A DNA stretch of 64,000 bases from Sipunculus nudus (GCA_026874595.1 CM049307.1:49261678-49325677), one strand, 5' to 3'. Positions 36,691 to 49,783 are shown, counted from the first letter of the stretch. Numbers and translations are program-made. The notes: generated by a model not told the origin, from the sequence alone.

Positions 36691-38989
36691 TCTCTCTTAT
36701 TGTGTTTATATATATATGATACGCTAATATATATGAGCATTTTTGCTTTTTTACACTATTTTGAATAAAGTCATAATACATTTGATACTATTTTGATAAT
36801 AAAATACATTTGATATATATCTTTTCACCTCACATCTTAGGAAGTTCTTAAAGGGATGACAGAAACAGGGGCCTGTTTAGGGGTGGGTACAACAGCCCCC
36901 CCCCCCCCAACGAAATTTGTTTCAGATTTCGTAAAACACCCGGAAGGTTCTAACATCTGTCTAAATAACCTGCTCATGTTCTTATTTAAAATTCCCTGAT
37001 TCTAATTGAGTAGCAGTTTATTCTAATTTGGGAGGGAATTCCAGCTATGGTAAACCAGTATCATGAGTAAGCCACATGTCATGTTATGCATAGGGCACGA
37101 TCTGACGATCAACCATAACTATAGACAGTGTAGACTGATTAAAATACCTGTAAAGGTACTAGAGTACGATTCATACGATTCATATAATGAAGTAATTTCA
37201 GTCATCCCCCCCAGGTAAAAAGTATACTATGGAAGATGTTTATCACAAATATACATAAACTTTGAATATTTGAATGTTCATTGACATTTACCCATGAATA
37301 TGAAATTATAATTTAGTATAATTTACCCTGATTTATTAAATTGCCGTCAGTAGCCTTTAAAGAGAACATAATGTAATTGTATTCAGAAAGAAAACCTGCT
37401 AATGAAAATAAATGCAGCTTCTTTTTCACCGACCTAAATTTACTGAACAATTCTACTATTATTACCTCAGTCAATGTTGGTTTAAAAGCGGGTAAAGATT
37501 AAATTCCTGTAGTTCATTCAGAGGAAAGACTGATTCAGTAAACCAGCCAGCTACTTTATGATGCGTTCCTGACAGATAGACATAAATTGTACAAAAAGAA
37601 TGTAAAGAAATCACCAGGGCTCCTTTGTAAAGAACCAAGTCAATTTTGCTGTCACCAGCGAGAGGAACATATTTACAGTGATAAATGAATCGGGAATCCC
37701 ACACATTGAAGGAGAACCTTTTCAATAACTATAACCATTTATCTCATGATAAATTTTCGGTTTCCTGCGCAAGATTAATGGACAAACACTACGCCGCTCA
37801 TCTTATAAACTAGTTTCTCTATCGGCTGTTGCCAGCTCTGTTAACTTATGCATAAATGTCAAGGTATATATGACCTTGCAGGTGTGTTCCGGAACACCTG
37901 TTTACCTAACCCAAAGACAAAGTAGTTGCACCAACGGATTAAAAAGTTTTGTTTTCTGTTTACATATATCTTACGAGATCTTCTTAGGTGAACATGTTTA
38001 ATAAAAGAAACTGTAGAATTTATATTAAGTTCGTTTCATATCGGAAACTGGATCTTGATATTGACGCTGGTGTCAGCTTCCGCTTCTGGGAAACGTTATA
38101 AGACTCACAATGTTTTTTGTATAATAATGTAATGAACGTCACGAAATTACTTGTGAACCCACTGTTAAACATAATAATTGTAACCGTACTTTCTGACAAA
38201 TAACTTAAAGTAGCCATTTTTAATGTCTTCTAATCCCAATTATAATGATCACTGCACTAAATACTCTATAGAAGGGGTATACATATAAATTTATAACCGG
38301 TCGGGTTGACATCATGTTTCCTACACCGATGTAACTGAGGAAATCTGACATAAACCCCCCCCCCCTTTGTTGTCAGTCTTTATCAGTGTTATTCAATACA
38401 ATTCATACTGCTTTTTCTGACCTCTCTCACCAATTCCTCGTAACCATCAATTATTCTGCAGTTTCATTACTCCTCTCGATTATCTCGGGCCAAGTTCATA
38501 TCGGGCCTTAAAAAACCACTGTACTAAAATAATAACATAATACTGAAGTAGAGTTTCTGTACGTTCTTGAAGAAATTTGATATCATGAAAGTTGTTTACC
38601 TATTAGCTGATAAATACTTTCGAACAATATTAAATAAAATGTATACCGAGGTTTGTTTATATAAAAGGCACGTGACGTCATAGTATGGTAACGTTTGATG
38701 CGAAGAATACTGTTATAAGGATGAATTACCCTTGTATAGCTCGTAATGACGTATCCAGACGGTGTTTAGCGGTCTACGTTTAAAGGTTCAGATACAAGCG
38801 CATGTTTGGCCCCATGAATCATCACTGATAACGGGTGCTTGTATTATATATCATCAAGGAATACTCCTTAAACTTGGTTAAAAGGTTAAGAGTCAAATTC
38901 CAAATGTCAAAATGTATTCGGAACACCAGCTAATTAAGAACAGTCATCTTGGTCCTTATGATAAATTGGAATATTACTCCATCAGAGAC

Positions 38990-39255
38990 GGATATAGGAA
39001 GTTAGAATAGGTGGGGCTCCCATTACGAGGCTGCGAAGCGGGTGAGCGGAGGCGCAAACCGCTGAAGTGGGGAAGGGTTTGGGTGGGGGTACCCCCCCCC
39101 CTTTCTAGGTGTAGAAATTTTTTGAAAATTTAGGTTGAAATCATGCAATCTGGGGTATCTTAAATGCATTATAAAGCAAGACATACACTGTACTATGAGT
39201 TTTTCTCTCAGATTTTTTCGGTTAGGTCGAAAAAAAATCCGCCCCTGCCCATAAC
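38990..39255. mobile_element. Probable short non-autonomous DNA transposon
   Basis: The block starts AGAGACGGATATAGGAAG and ends TTCGGTTAGG followed by a poly-A stretch and ATCCGCCCCTGCC. The ends are roughly inverse (GGGCGGAT-like), with a GC-rich left third containing a C run at 39092-39102. It resembles common lophotrochozoan MITE-like repeats ending in a GGATCCGCC-type sequence. Boundaries are uncertain. Confidence 0.4.
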
Positions 39256-39556
39256 GTACGCTGATGCTCATAACCCTTTGAATCCTTTTATATACGCTTA
39301 TATACTAATATGACGCTAACGTACTAATATAACCATAACGAAGTATCAGATAAGTTACAATATGTGATGCTGCATTAAGAGTCAATATACTTGTGTTAAT
39401 TTAATTTGTATATATCGATGGTCATAATATTTTTTCCATTTAGCTGCTACTGCATGAATTCTACACTTTACAACTTTTGCCCTTAATGACCTCTATTACA
39501 GTGCAAGAATTCTTACATTCTTATCACGATGAGCAAGAATTCTCATATTCTCATCT

Positions 39557-39732
39557 CAGTGAAACCTCGTTGTGTCGAATTCGCTTAAGTCGAATACGCC
39601 GCTTATGTCGAAGTTACAGCCTCGGTATACCTGACATCTCTAGTTACCAAATAAAACCCGCTTGTGTAGAACCTCGGATGTGTCGAAGTTTTCTGAGGGT
39701 CCCTTCGACTTCGACACAACGAGGTTTCACTG
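39557..39732. mobile_element. Pogo/Tigger-type MITE, copy 2
   Basis: This copy has the full left tip CAGTGAAACCTCGTTGTG and the matching inverted right tip ending CACTG, with about 23 bp terminal inverted repeats. It is about 176 bp long and clearly homologous to the copy at 861-1042, sharing for example CGCTTATGTCGAAGTTACAG and the ACCAAATAAAACCCG core. The right flank is TA followed by a (TA)n tract. The left flank is CT rather than TA, so the target duplication is not clean. Confidence 0.75.
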
Positions 39733-39861
39733 TATATATATATATATATATAAAACACTTTCATCCACCTACTTCACTTTAATGTGTGCTCATGTAAGCT
39801 TTAGATACAACTTTCCATCCTGGCTGACCATACTTGTTGTGTCCACCAGGAGACATATCAC

Positions 39862-40925
39862 ACCTCTCATTTGCCCAATCTAAATCTTGATACACCACAA
39901 TTCCTCATTTTGCAACTCTAGATACACACTGACCACACTTTATCATTTGCCACTGTACATAAAAAAAAATGAACCTAATTCCTCATTGGCCCACTCTAAA
40001 TACAGATTGAGCACACGTCATCATTTGCTCACTCTAAATACAGATTGACAACAATTCCTCATTTGCCTACTCTTTATACAGATTGACCACACTTTATCCT
40101 TTGTCCTCCCTGAATCCAGATGCACCAAACTTCCTAATTTGCCCACTCTAAATACACTTTTTCAACACTTTATCATTTGTCCCACTCTAAATAAAAAATG
40201 AACCTTATTCCTCATTTGCCCACTCTAAATACAGATTGACCACACATCATCATTTGCCCACTCGAAATACAAATTGACCACAATTCCTCATACTCATAAT
40301 ACATATTGACCACACTTTAATTTTGTCCACCCTAAATACAGATTGACAACAATTCCTCATTTGCCCACTCTAAATACAAATTAAACATATTTCCTCATTT
40401 GCCCACTCTTAATACAGATTCACAAATCTACCTCATTTTTCAACTCTAAATACAGATGCACCACTTTTCCTAATTCGAACACTCTAAATGCAGACTGACC
40501 ACTGTTCATCATTTGTCCACTCTAGATACGAATTGAACATATTCCCTCATTTGTCCACTCTAAATACAGATTGACCGCACTTTTTCATTTTCCTACTCTA
40601 AATACAGATTGACCACACGTTATCCTTTGCCCACTCTTAAACAGATGCAACACTCTTCCGCATTAGGCCACTCTAAATACAATTTGAACATATTTCCTCA
40701 TTACTCCACTCTAAATACGATTAACTACTCTTCCTCGTTAGCCAATTCTAAATACAGATTGACCACTCTTCATCATTTGCACATTCTAAATACAAATTGA
40801 ACATATTCAGTTATTTGTTAACCGCACTTTTTCATTTGCCCACTCTGAATACAGATTGGCCACTCTTCAGTTTCTGCAAAATCTTGATAGACCTACGGAT
40901 TGACCACAACTGTTCATCTGCCCAC
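39862..40925. repeat. 1.06 kb minisatellite, ~38 bp unit
   Basis: The unit is approximately CACTCTAAATACAGATTGAC followed by CACACTTCATCATTTGCC, and recurs about 27 times with substitutions and small indels. Spacing between the CTCTAAATACA marks is mostly 36-41 bp. Short plus-strand frames inside are not conserved. It lies about 130 bp to the right of the second pogo-type MITE. Confidence 0.9.
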
Positions 40926-42604
40926 AGACTCCTGTTTAACGCCATTAAAACTGCCCGATTTATATATATTATGATATCTGACCAATATCACATTAGAGTT
41001 TCTTTAAGTTTCTTGGTCGTTTCTCGTTTGGTCTGTAAAGTCTTTGTGTAACACTGAAAGGCATACCATTTTATTTATTTTTTTTTCATATTTGGTTCTT
41101 TTCAGTGTACTAGATTTTGCCTTTCTCATTTAGGTTAAACAAAGGATATTTGGAACTGGAAAAAGTATTTCATATGAAAAAAGTTCCTTTTCATGATAAG
41201 TTAAGAAGAAAGGAAACTGGATGTATTCAATCGCCTAGCAATCACTGGGAGCGCCCCCCCCCCCCCCCCGCCCAATATTTGCTGAGCGATAATGGAGAAT
41301 AAGCTCTAGAGTGCCGTCCTTTGAAACAAGGTCGAGTTAAAAAATAAATATCAGGTGCAAATCTGTGATATTGTACCCAAATTTCAGCTTTTGAATATCA
41401 GCCATATTGGAGATTGACAGGAAAAGGCAAAAGAAAGAGAGAAAAAAAATAAAAATCGATGGCATTCCACTCCGGGGACCTCCAACAATTTCCTCCGAAA
41501 ATAGGGATATAGAAATAAACTCATCAACTCAGGGTATGTAGTACCCCTTTTTTAAAGGGGGGGGGGGGAGTGCATATTTAACAGTACATATAAGGGGGTA
41601 TGTGGAAGAGACCCTTAAACCTTGAACTACCTAACCGCAAGTGGCATGCTCAAATCCACTTCCTGGCCATTTATTGGTCACCCAAAAATGTCTAAATGAT
41701 TGTCATGTGTAACTGCAGTGGCCGCGTCGATTATCTCATCTCTCTGTCTTTGAAACTGTAGGTAGAATGCTTCAAAACGAACATCCATTGTCCGTAGACA
41801 GTGCAAACAACAGTGGTCCAATAATTGAATAAAATCAATATGCTTGGGTTCACGTGCACGCACGTATATAAATAGGCTATTATTACCGGCTAACGGCATT
41901 TGCCCGGTTCATCTTAGCAAGGTCCATGTAATATTGCCCAGTAATATACGCCCAGAGATCACTGCGCTGGAAATCAGCATCCAAACAAATTGTCAATTTT
42001 TTTCTACCATGTTATGATATATACCTGTACCTATCAGAGCAAATAAAATATCCACTCAATTACGGACCCCCATCCTTTCCTTCCGATCATTCCCTGGTGG
42101 AAAATTTAATGTGGTTAGTTTTTTATCCCTGAATAAAGGTCACACATGTTAGGACAAATTTATTGTGGTCACTTTTTTAAACTGATGTAGTTAATCAAAA
42201 TGGGCAAACAGAATTCACAGTCTGTTATACACCGCCCTAGCACTACCAGCTACCCAGCGGGCTGCTACTGTGTTTATCCGTACATACTGAGGCGCCACAG
42301 AGTTTAGATAAGGGGTTAAAGATAAGGTTGGAGGTAAGAATACTATTGGGATAATATTGTGTTTACTCATGTCAACACACACAGAGGTATTCTAGAACCT
42401 AAGATTCTTCGGTATCTCTCTTTCTCTCAATATATTAACACACACACACATAAATATATATATATATAGAGCTTCATATCATTTTGCTGATGTATAAACC
42501 CTAGCTCTGATTTTTTACGGTATAGGGCCATGCCCTGTAGGGGGCATCGTCCACTAAATGAAAATGAATAGATCCTTATGAAAACACTGATATGATCTTC
42601 TCAT

Positions 42605-42659
<55 letters not shown>

Positions 42660-44299
42660 ATATATAAAATAATAATAATAATAATATATAAATATATACT
42701 TACATATAAAGAATCTAAATGCTGCTTCATTTTTGACTAAGCTAGGTATTTAATCTGATATATTGCCTAATTATTCATATCTACCAAAAGAAAATCGTCC
42801 ATTTTTACCTCTCGATCAATTTATACAGATAAAATAACTGTGCGAGTTTCAGTGTATGCAAGCATCAAACAAGTATAAAATGTCTGAGGTATTCCTTTTT
42901 ACCCAAGAACTGAGAGAACAAATGTACATTAATACTGTGTATCTTCAGACATTTTCTGTACGATACTTCAATATATTATCTTCAGCTTTATAATACATGT
43001 TTGCATGTACCTCAATCCAGATTTATATGTACCGATAACTATGTTTTTTAATGCGCAAACGCCAATGCTGGCATGAGCACGAAAAGAGACATTAATATCT
43101 CTGACGATGTGGTTAGAGCTGGAGTAACTGCAGAAGTAACCGGCGCGGACCGGGTTATTAACGCTGGCTGTTGTGTAACCTATGAGAGAATACCGCACGT
43201 TGCCGCCCCCTGATTTTGTGATCTACGTGTCGGCTTATCCGTTCAACTTCTAACATAATGGCGGCCCTGTCTCCCGTGCTGGCCGACTTCCAGCCAATCT
43301 GACCCACCTCAGCAGTGTTTTAGTCTTTATCCATCCTAGGAATTCCAGGTATTCCTCAACTGTGGTAAACCTTAGCATTATTCTAAATTCCGCAATTTTT
43401 CAACCAAAGTACTTAATTGACGTATTGTTCCTTTGTGCAGCTAAATATCAAAAGATAATACCGGCTTCATATGTTCGTTATAGCGGTGTTTAACGGTTAC
43501 ATCACACGTAAGCTGAAAAGATAATCCGAAAATCAGGTAAAAGGCAAACATTCCGCTTTGCTAGGCTTATTAAGAGTTCTAAGCACCAGGCATTTGCTCC
43601 ATTAAGCGCACCATACAAGAATTCAACGGTGATTATATACATCCGGTGCAACCACCCATCCTCCTGCAACCCCCCCCCCCCCACCCCCCTCTTTCCCGTT
43701 CCATCACAACTGTATACGTTTCTCATACATCAACTGATTGTCTGCCCCCGGCTTTTGATACATGGACTTCATGGACGTATATCTCCTGTACGACTTATTG
43801 CTAGTTACATTTGGGTGATTTACGGTCCACGCCATTTTGTTTCAAATGATGCAGACCACGGCATGAACATGTATATATCATTTTCTAACATATATATCAC
43901 CTCCACTTAGTTTATGCTTGATGAGGCGTCTGCTATGTACGTTAATCAGGTACATCCTACAGTGATATATGTCATATCTAAATTGCACATTTCATCAAGA
44001 ATTGGAAGAAAAACTAATGTAGAGTTATATTATTGTCTGATAATACAATTTACACTCGTATATATATATATCTGACAGTCATTAGTATCACCGCAAGTCA
44101 TGCCATGTTATTTACTCAAAGAAGCATTGCGGAGAATAAATGCCCATGTCTATTTTACCCTCTAGATGTACCCTCTAGAGTTCATGAATGTCTTTCCCGC
44201 TGTCACTTTTATCTTCAGACAAGTGGCTTTCTAATATGAACTTTGAGGTAACCACCTATACAGTTTAATGCTGACCTGTCGAATTCTTAACCTAACTAT
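40926..44299. other. No gene recognised
   Basis: C and G homopolymers lie at about 41256-41271, 41560-41569 and 43670-43682. A GC-richer patch near 43100-43300 includes ATGGCGGCC opening only a 14-codon frame. The rest is AT-rich intronic DNA. Confidence 0.45.
42607..42652. repeat. (TA)n microsatellite
   Basis: About 23 TA units, followed by TACATGTATATATATA and AAT repeats. Confidence 0.95.
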
Positions 44300-44462
44300 G
44301 CACATCTGCAGATTTCGCTTTGGGACTACGCGACAGGGAGGTAGCACTCACTCACTGTCATTTATTCATATCCTGGTGTAACCCTGCCTCGTTGTCTCGG
44401 ATTTGAAATCACGACCTCCCGGCTTCGAGTCCTGTGTTCTACTAATAGACCACAGAAGCCGG
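44300..44462 (-). mobile_element. tRNA-derived SINE-like repeat, minus strand
   Basis: On the minus strand the segment reads like a tRNA head: GGTCTATTAGTAGAACACAG, then ACTCGAAGCCGGGAGGTCGT, then GATTTCAAATCC, which resembles a pol III B box (44399-44410). The following tail includes GTCGCGTAGTCCCAAAGCG. The tail is shared with a second copy near 50,945-51,060, for example CTGCAGA followed by GACAGGG. It does not fold as a complete functional tRNA, so I call it a SINE fragment. Confidence 0.5.
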
Positions 44463-44524
44463 TTTTCTTATATCATAAACTATGATATACTTCCACCGTT
44501 ATATGTTACACAATGCAGTATTGC

Positions 44525-44525
<1 letters not shown>

Positions 44526-44563
<38 letters not shown>
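44526..44563. repeat. (TA)n microsatellite
   Basis: About 19 TA units located about 65 bp to the right of the minus-strand SINE-like repeat. Confidence 0.95.
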
Positions 44564-44565
<2 letters not shown>

Positions 44566-45211
44566 CATTATATACGTGGAAAACTAAAGCACGAAAACAT
44601 CAGTTCACCTGTAATAACTCTTTGTAACCATTTACATAAACGGGTAGGTTCTAAAGAAGTAAATGCTAAAAGGTCTGTATTATTGTTACTTTATTTTAAC
44701 CTTACTGGTTAGAGTCTTCGTCTCATTTCAATGGAAAAGCAAATCAACGTGAATTCATATTAAATCGAGTAGTAACGTTATATCTACAACCATAGTAAAC
44801 ATGTAGTTGAACATGCCTCTATTAACCACCGTATTCCTTTATTTCACTACAAATTTAACTGAGCCCACCCAAAGTGAATCTATTATGCATGACTGAGACT
44901 ACGGTAAGAATTTAAGAAATTGGCCTTTTACCAAACTGGCCTTTTATCAAGATAATTATACGATACGTATAAACCCTGCACACGCAGGAAAATGAAACAC
45001 TGTTTGGCTCAGTAATTTTAACATTAATCTTAATGTTTTCATGTTGCTAGTGAATAGACAGTGTTTCGCAAAGATTTACCTAGCTACATAGTATGGCAGT
45101 TGCCGAACTCTTATCTAGTGATTAACCTACTGGTCTAATTGCATATCAAGCGAACTTATGAAACTATCTATAAAGCAATGATAATATAAAAAGAGAATGA
45201 TATAAACGTAC

Positions 45212-45271
45212 GCCTATCTTGGCCGTGATTTTCAGCTTGGCGGAAGGTGAACCGTCCGTTACGGACGCCAT
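45212..45271 (-). CDS. Possible alternative first coding exon of the PDZ-LIM gene
   Basis: On the minus strand an ATG in good context (AAC-ATG-G, A at 45271) opens a 20-codon frame, MASVTDGSPSAKLKITAKIG, followed directly by gtacgt, a plausible donor, in phase 0. Exon 2 of the PDZ-LIM gene starts in phase 0, so the two could be spliced into a second N-terminus. The frame also stays open upstream of the ATG for about 190 nt, to a TAG near 45440. Against the idea: such a product would lack the PWGF loop and could not form a normal PDZ domain, the base before the donor is C rather than G, and I recognise no homologue. It could be a non-coding leader exon, an exon of another gene, or chance. Confidence 0.25.
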
Positions 45272-45746
45272 GTTCAGTATGGCGAGGCTGTTCAAGCGGC
45301 TCTGAGGAGGGCTGGTGTTGTTTTTTAGCTCGTAAACCTCCAGGAATCTTAACAGGAAACAAATGTAGCGTTCAGAGTGGCATTGTTTTGCTACCTGGTC
45401 TGCGATAGCGTGAATCAGGAGGCACGGACGTTTGCTTTTACGAAACTAGCCTTTGAACTTGGGAACTGCTCTGCTCCGTCAAACTGTCAAACATATCATT
45501 CCGCCGGCTGACCAGCGCCTTAAGTCCCTGTGGCTACTGTTGTTATTGGTGACTTGGACGCCAAAGCCGAAGGAATGCAGCCCTTACTTCTGGTAACGGT
45601 AAATAACCGCGCCAGGTGAGATGCAGACTGGAGCACTTTACTTCGTTTCCTGAGGATTCCTCTTCTACTGCCAAGAAGTACATGCGATTCCAGCTTTGGA
45701 CCCGGTGGTGTCGAATGCCAGGCCCCCACACCCGCATGAAATTAAA

Positions 45747-45762
45747 AACATCACGTGATGTT
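45747..45762. promoter_or_regulatory. 16 bp perfect palindrome with E-box
   Basis: AACATCACGTGATGTT is a perfect palindrome containing CACGTG. It lies about 480 bp upstream, on the minus strand, of the possible alternative first exon at 45212-45271, in a GC-richer patch. Confidence 0.35.
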
Positions 45763-46340
45763 GCAAATCAGCCATGCTGCAGCAAGCTTGGCATTGCAGA
45801 TGTGTGTAACATGTAGTTTATAAGCCCCGTGTACCTGATCCCGAGCAAAAAGATAATGACATCGCATGACACCGAAACGGATTACATGATATTATTTACG
45901 GGGCGTTTTCCACTTAATGACGAGAAGCCTCGTTATACATAGTCTGCATATAAATGTATTTATAGCAAACTCCAATGCATGTTTCCAATTTCTTATTCCC
46001 GTGTTATATTTCAAATTCAACGGGTTGTACAAATAGCAGCTTCTTTGTAAAACTAGTACCGTAAATACTGTCTATATATATATGACTATTTTATTTTAAT
46101 GTAATCATTAGTTCGCCAAAAATAGATTCGTTTCTCAGGCATTGTTTTTAGAAATCAGTTGGGGATGGTAATATTATTTATACTTTATTATATGTGTTCG
46201 ACATTGATTTTATATGATCACTGAGCAACAGGTTAATAAGATAACTTCGAAAATTTTATGTTTCACTTGAAGGAAATCTCAGAATGGCTGGAGCTCAAAA
46301 TCCATGCATTCTAAATAAATATCAAACTTTAAAAGGTTGA

Positions 46341-46364
46341 TGCCGGGGGGGGGGGGGGGGGGGG
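46341..46364. repeat. Poly-G tract
   Basis: About 19 consecutive G residues. A comparable C tract lies at 46723-46754. Confidence 0.9.
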
Positions 46365-46722
46365 AGGAGATAAAAATTGATGAGCTGCCTAAGAAACCAA
46401 TCATTGTTTTATTTTGTTTTAAGTTATTAAACAGACCCTTGCCCGCACACTAGCGACATCTGTTGGCGACGATTGGAAGTAACAGTTCGGGTAAGCTATA
46501 TCAAGACTAATTGCTATAATTCAAATGACGAAAACAAAAGAATCTGATCGTTTGTTCTGGGGTTCCAGCCTCTGTCCGTGGCATGTATCTGCTTTCATTT
46601 AACAAAACTAGCAATTATGGCTTAAAGTACCAAAAACCAAGCAGCAGACGACAGTTACGTGCAGTGATTGCTCGTGGAAAATATCTATCACTTATGCCCC
46701 TCTCTCCTTCCCTGGACAGGGA

Positions 46723-46754
46723 CCCCCCCCTCCCCCCCCCCCCCCCCCCCCCCA
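46723..46754. repeat. Poly-C tract
   Basis: An almost pure C stretch of about 30 bases interrupted by one T. The proline-rich frame across it is an artefact. Confidence 0.9.
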
Positions 46755-46999
46755 ACCCCGGGATCTACAAGAACGCTCCGTACGTTACAAATTCTAGCGG
46801 AACACCAATAATCTCGATATGCGACCTGTGACATCCAATGACCGTGACGTCCATGAGTGAATATATCTGTGGAGAGAGGTTGGTAGCAAGGGGACACGGA
46901 TCGAAAACTTAAAAGCGGAATGACGCTTTTTTAGGACCACGCCAAAATCCTCAAATTTCAGAAGGATACCTGCAATTCATTCTCCCTTCAGAGCGGAAG

Positions 47000-49261
47000 G
47001 TCCGCTCCTAGGCAATTTATAATTAAATCTGCAGAGTAGTTTGCTGTTTTATCGTAACTATATTGGTTACCACTGCAAGATTAATCCTCACCCGATTCAT
47101 ATCAAAGAAGGAATCTCGAAAGCCTCATAATTTCATAAGTTTTTGACATATGTTTCTTGACGTATGGTTCTCTTCATATCTGTGCAAGAGACAATGCGAC
47201 CTATAGGCCATGGAGTACAGTGAACTAATAAAATAAACAGTCATTTCATTATAAAATTAGTTATTAATGAAAGAGATTAATACACTTTTCCATGTGTTTC
47301 TACGTTTATTCGAGACGTTTAAGTACACTAATCATGTTAAATACATATATAAATAGATTTCCCTATTTTTTAATATATATGCATCAAATGCTTATTAAGT
47401 ATCATCTGTAAGTTAAGGGACTTGTGCGTTGACATAAATACCTGGGCTACAAGACGATCATATAGATGTATCAAGCAGATGTATCCATATTTTGGGGGAT
47501 AACGTTATAAGAGCTGTTTCGTTTAGACTTGATAAAAGACTTGGACATGTCTTACTAATAAAGGAACATATATATTTTACTGGATCTTCCTAGATCAGTC
47601 TAAACACAGCGTAACTTGTCAATCCTACGCTGGAGAAAGATCAGGTAATTTACCGAGTGGTAGAACTACCGCTATAAGCCAAGAGAACTGGCTGCGAGTT
47701 CTCTACAGGTTAAGCTAGACTTAATCATGACTGTGGTTTCTGTTACCTCTGTCCATGATTAGCTCCTGCACGTGCAAACCTTATTGCTATAATCTGTTCC
47801 ACTCCACGGTAGAGTGCCCATCGAAATTTGGCAATATTTTCATAAACTGACCAAATGTTCCAAATGGTAAGCTTCAATGAAGGAACGGGATATAGGCCTA
47901 TAAAACTATAAACTATAATGAAACTAATACCATGCTATGCAAAATTTTAAGTAATGCAATAAAATAAATATCTGAGAATGTTTTACAACATATCAACTCT
48001 ATTTAGGAAGATCAAGGTCATTGGTCACATCTTCAAACATTTACACTTTAAAGCTTCTAATTGGTTGTTTCAAGTCATAAATATTCTACAAAATTCAACT
48101 ATCAAATTGAGGCTGCTTGAACCACTGACAGACGCTATGTCACTTGGTAACAAGTTTCAGAAGAACTAGAAGATGTTTTACGTTGACACAATGGGTTAAA
48201 CTGACCATGCAGCTGATCCCCACGTAACCCCCTCTTGTTATAATTATTACAAATTGTATAGTAATGTTTGGCTCAAGATTCATTTTTTCAGAGGACGTTG
48301 CTATGGTACATATATTTGACAATAAAATGTAAAATTAATATAACAATTTTAAAAACTTTTTAGTCACATAAGTAGTTAATTTATTTCAAAGGGCGTCTTC
48401 GTTTTTTTCAAAGTAAGTTCGACGAGACAAAACGTGAACAATGTATATTTGGGTAATGATTAATTGTGAACAATTTCATATGCGGGTATCCGCGAAAGAG
48501 TGAACTTGGGCCATATAAGAAAATTTATCTTCCACTGACTTGCTTCTCCTATTTTTCGTAATGCAGACCAGGTTCTTTGTAAAGTTGCTGATGCACATTT
48601 CCTAAACAGAATTCTTAAAGGACCAAATTTTACGTTGATCATTGCCACCATTTCAAAAATCATAGCAAATTGCTATATTTTCTTGGCAAGCTGGCAAATT
48701 CCGGATATTGTATCTAGAACGGTTAGTAAAGAAAATGATTTGCGTGCTCGCACCTTTTTTTTTTGTTCCCTGAGTCGGTAGGACAAATTTTGTGCGTGTG
48801 ACCTGAGTTGCTAGAAGCCTGGCAAACTTTCTCCTGACAGGTTAAGACGATAGCACCACCTGTCGTCAAGCATCTTCACTAACGTCTTACAAGCGGAGCA
48901 TTTCCTTGCATGCGTAGAGAGAATTCAGGTACAAACTGGTCACAGTCAGCTGTTTTTTTCTGTCAGTTTATTCTTGTTTATTGAATCACACATTTATAAC
49001 ACTTCAGTCTCTATGGACCAAAATGAAAGGACACGGGGTAATATTTTTATCTTGAATCTCCACGTATCTCTCATGAATGTGTTTTTTTTACATTAATGTC
49101 AATAATGCTTTGATGAATCTAAGATAATCGTATAAAATGAAAATCAATATATAAACTGTATTGTGAATTGGGTGCGTTACATGCTGTTGAGAATTAAGGC
49201 TATATGTAAAGCTCGTGATGTAGAAATTTTATTGAAAAAAAATCATATTTGTCTGTGTGTC
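47000..49261. other. No gene recognised
   Basis: AT-rich intronic sequence of the PDZ-LIM gene without visible repeats of note. Confidence 0.5.
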
Positions 49262-49447
49262 TTTTTGTAAATAATATAAACAGTAAGAGAGAGAGAAGGG
49301 GAGAAAGAAAGAAAGAGAGAGAAAGAGAGAGAGAGCGAGGGGTGAGGGCGGGGGAGGGGAACCGTCAGATAGACTGAGAGGGGAATGAAAGGGGAGAACA
49401 TAATTTATAAAAAGGTTAGAAAGTCAGCAATGTGTGCGTGTGTGTGT

Positions 49448-49494
<47 letters not shown>

Positions 49495-49593
49495 CCATGG
49501 GGGGCTATCAAATGAACAGAGAGGGGAATGGAAGAGAGAGAACATAATATGTCAAAAAGGTTAGAAGTCAGCAATGTGTGTGTTTGTGTGTGT

Positions 49594-49634
<41 letters not shown>

Positions 49635-49748
49635 ATGGGGGGGGGGGAGGGGGGCCATCAAATGAACAGAGAGGGGAATGGAAGAGAGAGAACATAATAT
49701 GTCAAAAAGGTTAGAAAGTCAGCAATGTGTGCGTGTGTGTGTGTGTGT

Positions 49749-49783
<35 letters not shown>

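Noticed and set aside
39862-40925. CRISPR-like spacing of a conserved phrase.
   Set aside because: The intervening sequence is also repeated, so it is a minisatellite.
43258-43303. ATGGCGGCC start in a GC-rich patch as a first exon.
   Set aside because: The frame stops after 14 codons and no GT donor lies in a useful place.
45160-45362. The 45.2 kb reading frames as an internal exon between the two PDZ exons.
   Set aside because: Any choice of acceptor and donor gave a length or phase incompatible with the phase 0 junction, and exon 1 and exon 2 already join without a gap in the domain.
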